Shown here: positions 33,201-45,200 of the stretch, piece after piece
Position numbering within the stretch: the stretch's first letter is position 1
Layout of the letters: the number at the start of each line of letters is the position of its first letter
NCBI GenBank assembly: GCA_930367215.1
Contig: OV884057.1
Location: 199,939,621 to 200,003,620 of the forward strand
DNA: 64,000 nt
DNA from: Pollenia angustigena
Lineage: Eukaryota > Arthropoda > Insecta > Diptera > Polleniidae
Direction: 5' to 3'
Made by a program: the position numbers and the translations under genes
Notes under the pieces: generated by a model
Databases searched by the model: none
The model's input: the letters and a program-made list of their open reading frames with translations, nothing else
What the model was told of the DNA's origin: nothing

Positions 33201-36200
33201 AGGAGCTTTATTTACAACTTTTCAAGCAATTTTGGTTAAATCTTTTGATATTTTAAAATGATAAATAATTTTCTGAGTACTTTTTTTAAAATGAATTTAG
33301 CATGAAGTACTTTAAAAGTCTATTTAATGGTTCTTTTTAACAGGTGCCGCAATAAAAACTATCGCAAGGACTTGCCAGAGACCAGTGTCATTATAACCTT
33401 CCACAATGAAGCCCGTTCCACACTACTGCGTACCATTGTCAGGTAAATATGCCAATGTAATCTCTCTCTGCCGCCTGATTTAATTAATTAAGTTTTATAT
33501 TTATTAATGCTTTTCCTTCCATTTATCTGTCATCTTTGCAGTGTCCTTAATCGCAGTCCAGAGTATTTAATACGTGAAATTATATTGGTAGATGATTTCA
33601 GTGATCATCGTAAGTATACTTTAACTACTGATAGTTGTGTCTGTTTTGCTGGGTGTGCACTTAATTGTCTATGGATTTTAATTATACATTCCGTTATGTT
33701 ACAGTTGACATTCTGCCAACCCATTACTCACGGTATTTTTTTTTTGTTTTGCTTGTATTTCTTTAAATTAATTTACAGCCGAGGATGGCCAAGAGCTGGC
33801 TAAAATCGATAAAGTGCGTATAATACGCAATGAGAAACGCGAAGGATTGGTAAGGTCGCGTGTACGTGGTGCAGATGCTGCCGTTGCTGGCGTACTAACA
33901 TTTCTTGACAGTCATGTCGAATGTAATGAACAGTGGCTGGAGCCTTTGCTGGAACGTGTTCGAGAAGATCCCACCCGTGTAGTGTGTCCTGTAATCGATG
34001 TAATCAGTATGGATAATTTCCAATATATTGGAGCATCTGCTGATTTGCGTGGTGGTTTTGATTGGAATTTGATTTTTAAATGGGAATATCTTAGTCCCAC
34101 GGAACGCACAGCACGTCAACATGATCCCACCACCGCCATTCGTACACCCATGATTGCTGGTGGACTGTTCGTCATCGACAAGGCCTACTTCAATAAATTG
34201 GGCAAATACGACATGAAAATGGATGTTTGGGGTGGTGAGAATTTAGAGATTTCATTTCGTGTTTGGCAATGTGGTGGTAGTTTGGAAATTATACCCTGCA
34301 GTCGAGTGGGTCATGTATTTCGTAAACGCCATCCGTATACATTTCCGGGTGGTAGTGGCAATGTGTTTGCACGCAATACTCGTCGTGCAGCTGAAGTATG
34401 GATGGATGATTACAAACAATACTATTATGCGGCAGTGCCGTTGGCCAAGAATATAGCATTTGGAAAGTGAGTATATACTTATAAGCATTAGCACTTATGC
34501 ACTGGCTTATACTTCCTCCTCTACATATTGTTATACTGAGGATGTTCAACTACTTACAATTCTTGTAACACAGACTGACAATTCAGCAAACAATTGCCAA
34601 CAGTATAAATTATTTATATGTATGTCGTTATGTGTGTGTGAATGTGTGTGATGAATTGCTTGTACTGTTTGAGTGTGTGTTTAATTGTTTGCCTAACCTA
34701 GCAAACAAAATGACAAGCGTTTACAAAGGTGGCATTTGATTTCGGAGTGGTTCTTATGTGATAAAAGTTCTTTAAGAAATGTAAATTTCAAATGTGGATT
34801 AAGTTTAATCTTAGTTTAGCGTAGTCTGAAACTCGAATTTTACCGGCGAAATGTGTTTTTTTAAATTATTTCATTAAAGACCAAGATTTTAAGCAATCTA
34901 TTTATAGATTAACTAGACCTAGCCTAACTGAGAGCTCAAAAAGCCAGCCTAAGGGCCAATAAATCAATTAAAATGTGATTATACCAGCAAATCTTTTAAT
35001 CAGTAATCACATAAAACATCTCTAAACGCAAAAAATTGGGCGTTTAAACTACCAATACAAAACATACGAATTTGACAACATTTATCGTAGTGCTGCCACA
35101 TTATTATTTTTTAAACAGCATATAATATATGGGGCACTGATTTACAGATGTTGAGTTTAAACTACATATAAATTAAAATGTAGTTCAACTTAACCAGCGT
35201 TTAAACGTTCAGTGATTTTTTAGCCATAAGAATACTTATTTATATTGAGCCTTATTCCGGTTGTCGTCGTCGTAATAGATCAAGTCGTTTTTTGTAAGAG
35301 GTTAAAGAACACTGGTTGTGTGTTACTTTAATCTCTTACAAAAACGACTTGAGTGATTACGACAACGACAACAGGACTAAGGCTGATTTTCAAAATTAGA
35401 AATACATATTGAGAATGAAGTTGCAAATAAACATAAATCTCAATTTGAAGATAAAATATTTTACGAAAAAGTAATTATTTATTATAAAGAGTTTTAAATC
35501 TCATCAGGCAGTTTTTAAAGTCCGATAAAACTTACGAAAGGGCAAGAAGCTTTCAAACTAACTAAAATTTATGTTCAATGTACTATTGCAAATCTTCATG
35601 AATAGATTCACGCTTAAACAATGCTACGAAATTTACTTTGAAAATCGGTCATCGATTCGCGCAACCTATAGATGACTTCGGGTCTTTTGTTGCGCACAGC
35701 ACTTTTTTGACTCAAGGGGCTTGCAAATAAGCAGAGTTGCCGCGGAGTGAGAGCAATCCATAAGAGACCACACAGACTCAATTACATCCAGAACAAATAA
35801 GAGAGTTTAGTCGGTCAAGCCCGACAATATGACACCCTACACCGCAGTATTAAGAGATACGTTTTTGAGAATGGATCGTATTTGGGACCAATCATGTTAT
35901 GAGCTTAAGATTCACACGAGAGTGTTGAATATTATCTAGATAAATACATTTGAATGGAATTTTTATGTCTTAAAGTGATTTTCGAGAGGGATTTTGTGTG
36001 GGACTATCAGTGCAAAATTAATACAGGGTGGCCCAGAAAGACCGAAGTGGTGGGAATTCCTTATAACTTTTTATTTAAGACATATTTTTTTAATTTTTGT
36101 TTTTTAAATACAGTAAATTTATAGGGAATATTTTTAGATTAGTTATTAAAAATGATATCCCGCAAGTGGTGGCCATTTTCTGCTTCGCACAAATGTGCTC

Positions 36201-39200
36201 TTTCCAACACATTTTCCATGACCTTTCGCAAAACTTCTGGTGTTATGTTGTTAATTTTGTCTGGAATATTGGTTTTTAATTCCTCAATAGTCCTAGGCTT
36301 ATTAACATAAACTTTCCCTCTTAAATAACCCTTAAGGAAACAGTCTGGAGTGGTTAAATCCCGAGAACGTGGAGGCCAATTAAAATTGCTTCTACGCGAA
36401 ATTATTCTTTCACCAAAGATGTCGCGTAAAAGAGCCATTGTGGCCCTCGCAGTGTGCGCTGTGGCTCCATCCTGTTGGAACCATATTTGCGGATGGTTTT
36501 CCACGGCTGGCCTTACAAAATTTTCCAACATGGCCCGATATCGATCACCATTGATGGAAATGGCGACACCTCGCTCATTTTCAAAAAAATATGGGCCAAT
36601 GATCCTTTCTGATCCTTAACTTGGTGTAATTGTCGTTGATGAAGTACTCTCGGGTTTTCCGTAGCCCATATCCTACAGTTTTGCTTGTTAACGAACCCAT
36701 TTAATTGGAAATGGGCTTCGTCACTCATAACTAAGTTATGAATAAAATTAGGATTCTCTTGTGCTTTTTGCTGGAAATAAATTGAAATAAATAAAGTCGT
36801 TGCCGGTAATCTGTCGGTTTCAATTCTTGGACAAGTTGAGTTTTGTATGGAAACATTCTTATGGTATGCAAAATTCGCTGCAGCGACCCTCTTGAGAGGC
36901 CAAGTTGTGTCGCACGTCTCCTGGTTGATGTTTCTGGATCCTCCCGAATACTCTCCTGTACCACTTGAATATTGTCAAACGTGTGGACAGTTCGTAGTCA
37001 ACCGGAACCAGGAAGGTTCCTTACTGCTCCTTGTTGTCGAAAATTTGCAACCAGACGGTTTATTGTTGACTGAGAGGGTGCAACCTGCACATTAAATTGA
37101 CGACGGTACGCACGCTAAGTCAACACAATGGACCGTTCATTAGAAAAGTAAATTTCAACGATTTGGGTACGTTGTTCAGTTGTGTATAGCTTTATTTTAA
37201 ATTGTCCAAGTCTTCTTTACAAAATACTGAAAAGAAAAAAAAAATTATATTAAAAAAGTTATAAGAAATTCACACCACTTCGGTCTTTCTGAGCCACCCT
37301 GAATCAACAGTATCAGTGTAAGGATGTGATGGCCCTTAAAACTATTTGCAGAAAGGCAACGGTCAAATATGGACAGATTTAAAAAAAGCTTTTGTAAAAT
37401 GATTTATATGTTAATAAAACATTTTCAAGCCGAAGTGCCCCGGTAGTCTAGTTGGTAGTGAGCTAGTCTATCAGCGCCGGGGTTGTGGGTAGGGATGGGC
37501 AAATTGAAAAAATATATAGATATATATCGAATCGATATTTTTTAAGAGTATCGATATATATTATTTCAAAACTATCGATGTATCGATATATCGAACGTAT
37601 TTTGCTGAAACTATTACCAAATTTAAAAATGTAATATATTTTCTTATATGTACAAATCTTATTATTATTCCAAATACATAAAGGCACATATATTGTTCAA
37701 AAACCGCATAAAATAAATCTATTAAAGTTCGTTTGACTTTAGTGTTTTAATTAGAAATCTGCAATGTGAAAACCCCCTTTTTTCTTAATTCTTCTTATAA
37801 ATGCTAATCTTTATATGCAGTCTACAACTGACATGAAATGCTTAACATTAACACTAATATGATGTTAGTGTTAAGTATAGACTGACTCATCATGTTAGAG
37901 GTTCTCTCATGTTATAACACGGTTGTTAATGCAAATGTTTTAACAAACCTTTTATAACATGATGTTATAACAGCAAATCATATCAGTTGTAGACTGGGAG
38001 TTATAGATCTTCATACTAGTTATAAAAAACATATGATGCATGCAGTGATGCTAATTCTTAAAAAAACGCACATTGTTTGAAAAACGTCTAAAATTTCGAG
38101 TATTTAATGAAGACTTACTTTAAAAAATATCGAATTCGATAGTTGTATTTCAATATCGATATATCGGTATTTTAAATATCGGCGATATATATCGATTATT
38201 CTTTTTAACAATATCGATATTTTGATATATCGATATTTTTTGCCCATTCCTAGTTGTAGGTTTGATTCCCACCAGAGACTCTGACTTCTTTCCTGCAGAC
38301 AAGCGTTAAGCTTCGCGGGATTAGCTTAGGGAATTAAAAAAATTACCGACATAATAAGACAGTTTATGGGCACATAGACTATTCCGGATAGAAGTTTTTA
38401 TGTGAAATTATAGACCGATTCTCACTTTTTTCAACAGGCGTGGTACTTATTCAAATCGAAACGTATTAACCATATATTATCAAATTATCTTAGAAATTGC
38501 AATCTGTACTTTGCACACATGTTTATACAGACAGACAACGAGGCAGCCAGCCGGACGGATGGACACCGTAAAAACAACTCAAAAAGTGATTCTGAGCTTA
38601 TCGGTAGACTTAAAGCTGGGTTAAGGACCAAAATCTGTCCTACATGTGTGTTACACACATAAGCACAAACGCTGATGCGGTGTGGGTATAAAAAGCCCGC
38701 TTGGTGCGATTAAAATGCTGGTGGCACCAGCGCTCCTAATTTCCTCAAAAGTAAAGAAAATGGGATGCCCAGAATTCGTTTCGACAAGAATATCCGAGGT
38801 GCCCATTAGAGTGGTTCAAAAAAATTTTTTTATCCGTCCCCCCCCCCCCCCCCCCCCCCCTAGCATTAAAGATAATATAAAAACAATTCCAAAAATTACT
38901 TTTTTATTTTTTTGCCACGCCATTTTTAGTCCGATTATAATATTTCGTATATCGGTGTTCATGGCTCTGTAAGGGCTACATTTCTATCTAATAATAGTTT
39001 TTTATACAGAAGTTGTATCAAAATAACACAGCTTGATTTGATTTCGAAAATATTTAGCGTTTGGGAGGGTATAAACTGAGCTTTTGAAAGACATGACTAG
39101 AATTTGCATGGTATAAAAAAAACTATTAAAGACAGAAATTGCGACACAGTGAACAAAAAACTAAAAAAATAATTTTTGGAATTGTTTTTACGTTATATTT

Positions 39201-42200
39201 AATCCTAGGGGGGACAGACAAAAAAATTTTTTTTCGAACCACTCTAGTACCCATCATTATCAAATATTAATGAAATGAGTTGATAAAAAATTTTGTGGTT
39301 AAGAATTAATTTTTTTTTTTGTTATATTTAACATTCTCGACTTATTTAGGGCTTTAAAAATATCCTTTATTAACTTTATATGCATTTTATATTAATAAGG
39401 CCCGTTTTCACAACTTACCGATAGCTAAAAGAAGACTTTAACCGACCTTATAAAAAGTGTTCCATTATTAAAACTTTAATTTAAACTAAAGTGAGCTATA
39501 AAGCAGATTAAGGTTAATCCTACCTGGTAGGTTAAAGTAAAGTTGTAATAATGGAACACTTTTTATACACTTTTTATAAAATCCTACCTTTAGCTATCGG
39601 TAAGTTGTGAAAACGGGCCTAAGAATAATTAATTGTAATTTTTTTTTTAATTTGTCACTGCTTTAAATAAATTTTTAAATAATTAAAAATAAAAATAAAA
39701 AAAATTTTTTATTTTTATTATAAAAAAAAGGTCGAAGAAATAAAATTTAATTTAATAATATAATATTTTTAAATAATTTTTCATTATGAAATTGAATCCT
39801 TCGTGTTTGTTGGGATGTTTTGTGTGTATATGTGTCCTTTTTCTATAAAAGTGTATATGTGTGTTTTTGATGTTTGTTCTTCAAGTTTATTTGTGTATCT
39901 GGATAATTTAATATGTTCCTTTTATTTGTCCAGTTTCCTTTTTATGTCTATTTGTCTGTTCTTCAAATATTTTTCTTCGCTTTTCCCTTTTTACTTAAAT
40001 GAAAACAGATATTTTTGTTACAGAGTATTTAACATGGAATACATTAAAGTCCTTTAACTAAACCAGAATCAAACAAATACAGGTTTTATTCCAAAGAAAT
40101 TTTGTATAAATTTTATTCTATTAATATTTCGCAAGGCGAGAGTTGTTTTCTGTGTTGCGGCAAACTTAAGCCTGGCGAGAGAATATTTGCGATAATTCCC
40201 GCTGAATGAGAGTGTTTCTCAGTAAACAATTATATATTACGCTCGCAAAATAAAAGAGCGTAAGCGTACATGTGAATTAATTTCCACAATTGTGTATGGC
40301 GCTGACATCCCTGTTTTAAACCCTGTTATTGACATAATTTTTCCTTTCTCTTCTTTGAACATGAGTTGTCGTTCAAATGATTCATGTCATGTTGACGACG
40401 AGCGTATGCATGTGTGCTTTTTGATATTGAAAATAGGGATCCCAATACCGTTACCGTCGGTTTTTTCGGTATTATCGGTTTTTTCGGTATTATTTATGGA
40501 ATAAAAATATCTAAATACAAAGCACCAAGCATTAAACAATTTTCCAATTATAAAGGGTGGTTACATTTTAAAAACCGTAATACGTACGTAATTTTAGAGC
40601 CGTATTTCGGTACTCGATTTTTGTCGGTATTACCGGTATTTCGGTATCGGCAACACCGGTATTGGAATCCCTAATTGAAAACAAAATTAAACAACGAATA
40701 AGAAAGCAAAACGTAAAGACAGTACATGATTTGTGTACTCGTTTCTTTTCCCCTCGTCCCTCTCGCCTATAAAGTAGCAATCAAGTCAATAAGACATGAG
40801 CCGTATGAACACAGACTTAAAGCTGTCATGTAAAAAAATTCCTCGCCAATTTACTAAAAAAGTGTATCTGTAAAATTTTTGCTAGAAAGTTACCGCTTTA
40901 AACTGTCAAATATACTCACGAACAAAAATGGGATGAGAAAATTTTTTACAAATAAAATATAGTATGTAAAAACAACAAAATGCAGTGAATTATATCACGG
41001 AAAAGATAATTTTTCATTTTTAAAAAATATTCAAATTTTTTCAAAGCTATTTTCTTAACAACAAACATTAAAGTCGCACTTGACATAATTTGGTAAAGCC
41101 GACGGTTGTATTTTTGACGTCGTCGTTGAAAATTTTTCAACTATAGTAAATTTAAATTACCGTCACCGATATTTGCGATAAGCGATGTTAACGCATGTAA
41201 TTTCACATCGGCTTCGAGTGGAAGATTTTGACATTTCTAACATCACGACGTAATCTCTTTTGATAGTTTTCGACATGATTTACAGACACAGTTTTTTCTC
41301 ACATTTCGAGAAACGATGGAATATTTTGTTTCATATCTTTTCGACGGGAGAAGTTCTCACCAAAGTTACAGAACATGGGTACAGGTAAGAAATTTCTTTC
41401 TGTATGGAGAACATCTGCACGTAGAGAAAAAATATGTTTAAATATGGTCATCTCCAAACAAACTTTTTTTAAAGAAAATTTTAAACACATTATGGTTAAT
41501 ATAACCATATAATTGTTAGCGACAACCATATTATGGTTAAATTAGTCCTCCACCAAGAACCCACAAACATATTATGGTTGCCTCTAAAAATGTTATGGTT
41601 AAATATGACAATAATTTGGTTTTTAAATTTACAATAGTACTTTCCTTTTTTCAAGAGCAACATACTATGGTTGAAAACCAACCATTCTATTAAAAGTGTT
41701 TAACATATTTAGTTATTATTGCACTCAAAATATTATGTAGTTAAATTCAAACGAAAATTCATTTGAAACAAATTAAAATTCATTTAAAAAACGGATCATT
41801 TACATTTCATTTAAAACAAATGATTTTTTCAGTAATTTCTAAGTTTTTTATTTATTGAACATCATATTCGTTAAAATTGAATAGTTTTTACTTTTAAAAA
41901 ATATATTTTAACCGATAAAAATCAAACAAATTAACAAAAAAAAATACGGAAAACATTATTTTTTGGTAGTTTGTTTTTTTAATAAAAACATAAATGTTGA
42001 AAAATAAATTTATTCGTAAAATAACTATATTTTTATTAAATTTTAACAGTACCGAAAACGAATTTAATAACCTACAATCAGTTACTGTAATAATTTTATG
42101 AGTGTGATCATAACATTTTTGGAGGCAACAATAATATGATTAGGGTTCTTGATGGATGCCTAATTTAACCATAATATTGTTATCGCTGACAATAATATGG

Positions 42201-45200
42201 TAATAATAAGCATAATATGTTTAAAATTTTCATTAAAAATTGTTTGGTTGGAGGTGGCCATATTTAAACATGTTTTTCTCTGGGTGTGGAGGCATTTTGG
42301 GATTGACAAATCCTGAATCCCGGGATTTATTTTTTTTTAATCCCGGGATTTTTAATATATCAAGTTTTGTGTACAAAAATGTTCGTTTTTATTGAATTTT
42401 TATACTCAATACAAAAAAAAAAATTATTAAAAATTATATTTCAGTTGTATTTTCTGTTTTCATAATTCTTATTTTTCTTTTTTAAAAAAATATGTTATAT
42501 ATTGAGGGGCTTAAAGCACAAGGGGTTCAAGTGATTTATTTTAAATAATGAGACAGAAGCGGTTGTTTCGCTTGTGCTCCAAGTGAAGCAGGTATTTTAA
42601 TGTCAAGTGCTTAAATTGTTCACTATATCTAGCGTCCGGATGGGAATCCTACATTCACCTCTTGTGCTCTGAACAACTTCTCCGAAATATACTTATAATT
42701 CCATATGTAAACTAAATTTTAGAAAAAGGCTCTTAAACCCCTTGTGCTCTAAGCCCCTCATATATAATACCATTTGAAAATTCATAAATAAATAAAAAAA
42801 AAATCCCGAAATCCCGGGATTTTCTAAAATCAATCCCGATTGGCATCCCTAAGCCGTACCTAAACAACTGGCATGGAGCATACCAAAATAGCGCGGCATT
42901 TATACTTTGCAATCGGAAATCCAGCGAGTTTAGTAGTAAAGTTGACAGCTATTGTTAAAAAATAATGGCAATTTAGCTATTTAGCTATGGTCAATCTAGC
43001 GGTTTTATCTCTATTTTTATTTCTATTATGTTGGCTTTTTCAAACAAGAAACCAAAGAAATACAATTGTAAGCCTCTTGTTCCGCCTTCCGCTCTTGTTT
43101 AGGTACGGCTGTAATATTCATATCCACTAGACTGGTCGCAATTTTTTTTTTTTTTAATTTAATTGTTTGCGCTGCTTAAAATATGAGGTTTGGTGTAAGA
43201 AATCATGATCTAATTTTTCAGGTCAATCCGACGGTGCCTAGCCGTGCCGGGTGGGGCCCAAAGTTCCCCATATTATAAAAAAAAACATCTTTTCTATCAG
43301 ATCTTTAAAGTTATACTAGTTGAAAAGTCGAAAATCAAAAATACGGCTTCGTTACGATCTTCCGCAGTGATAGTACTTCAAGTGTGCCAAATTTCAGCTT
43401 CCTACGTCATCAGATGGCTTCAAAAAGTTGCGGAAAGAATAGGACATACATGCAAACATCCTGACATACTAAGAAATTATATATTGTATAGATAGATTAA
43501 CATATGATCGCGCAACTTAAAAACGCTTTAGCTTATTGAAAAACTAAAAAAACCGAAATTCCGCAATAAAATTTAATTTAAGAAAGGTAAAACATTTTTC
43601 TTGAAAAAAAAAATAATTTTTTTATTAAAATTTCGGAGTTTTTGTTTCTAAAAATTCATAAAAAATTGAAAACTGCAGCTAAGCTTCTAATTTTATGCAG
43701 ACATATAAAAAACAACATTGCAAACAAAACAAGCTATAAATGATTAAAATCTGTTCACAACTTTTGATTTTATGTATTCACAAAAGACGAAAAATTTTAA
43801 TGCATTTAAGAATTTTATTAAACCACCACATCTTTTGTGAATACATAAAAACAAAAGTTGTAAACAGATTTTAATCATTTATAGCTTGTTTTCTTTGCAA
43901 TGTTGTTTTTTATATGTCTGCATAAAATTAGAAGCTTAGCTGCAGTTTTCAATTTTTTATGAATTTTTAAAAACAAAAACTCCGAAATTTTAATAAAAAA
44001 ATTATTTTTTTTTCCAGAAAAAAAATTATGTTTCTAAAACGACTGCGCATATAAGAAAAACGTTTTACCTTTCTTAAAGTAAATTTTATTGCGTAATTTC
44101 GTTTTTTTTTAGTTTTTCAATAATCTAAAGCGTTTTTGAGTTGCGCGAACTATCGCTCATTTGCTACAAGACCGGCATAACTCAAAATATGAAATTTTGG
44201 AGTTAGAGATGCAGAATTGTTCGCTTTGTTTTTCTTTATATTGCGTATTAAATTCATCTTTTTATCTGTTATACTTTCCCAGTTTGAAGAGAATGTGTCT
44301 TCTTTTTTACTAAGTAGTTAGAGCAATTAAAAAACTTTAAATGCGTTTATATCGAAATTGATTTTTTTGAGTTATGCCGGTCTTGCAGCAAATGAGCGAT
44401 ATGTTAATCTATCTATACAATATATAATTTCTTAGTATGTCAGGATGTTTGCATGTATGTCCTATTCTTTCCGCAACTTTCTGAAGCCATCTGATGACAA
44501 AGGAAGCTGAAATTTGGCACACTTGAAGTACTATCATTGCAGAAGATCGTAACGAAGCCATATTTTTGATTTTCGGCTTTTCAACTAGTATAACTATAAA
44601 GATCTGATAGAAAATATGTTTTTTTATAATATGGGGAACTTTGGTCCCCACCCGGCACGGATAGGCGCCGTCGGATGGACCTGAAAAATAAGATCATGAT
44701 TTCTTACACCAAACCTCATATTTTAAGCAGCGCAAACATTTAAATTTAAAAAAAAAAAGATCCCATACAAGATGCGACCAGTCTAATATCCACCCGCTGT
44801 AAAAATATCGTGCTATTTTGCCTATTTACTTTTTGGAAACGGTTGGCTTAGAAATTCTTTTTCACATGCCCTGAGTATTTAATTGAAAATAGTTTTGCTT
44901 CTACGGAAAATGTTTAAATTTGTTAATGCATTCTTGTTGATTATGTGCGAAATGTTTAAATTTTGTGTATTTTGTCTTTAAAACTTTTTACTTTCTAAAT
45001 CGACAAAGGAGCTGTTTATTTTTACATATTTTTTTTTTGTTTGTCTTTATAAGTAATTTATGTGCGAATATCAATATCTTTAAGTTTGTGTAGAAAATTT
45101 ATCTATTAAATTCTCTTCATTTATCTTAATTTTTTTTTACCACACGCAATTACTTTTATTTTTCTTTTTGTTTTTTCTACTTAAAATCTACAACTTGTCT

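Larger units (their letters stand above)
30205..33343 (+). other. pgant2 intron 1 (3.1 kb)
   Basis: GTGAGT to CAG. No coding sequence seen. It holds two short MITEs (31324-31449, 32189-32443), many AAAAGTACNTTTT-like A/T runs, and a small inverted repeat around 32950-32993. The open frames in it have no domain features or codon bias. Confidence 0.8.

Noticed and set aside
33507..33803. 98-codon frame overlapping a pgant2 exon
   Set aside because: Only 33542-33609 is exon; the rest reads through GT-AG introns whose removal restores the conserved protein.
37436..37490. Possible tRNA gene
   Set aside because: A and B boxes are present only once the MITE is removed, and the ends cannot form an acceptor stem; it is a SINE.
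40292..40780. Frames across the 40.4 kb region
   Set aside because: They cross the ends of a hAT MITE and read its CGGTATT repeats.
43244..44651. Two matching small proteins (83 and 80 residues) on opposite strands
   Set aside because: They are the same DNA seen twice in the arms of a palindromic transposon; no start context, domain or codon signal supports a gene.
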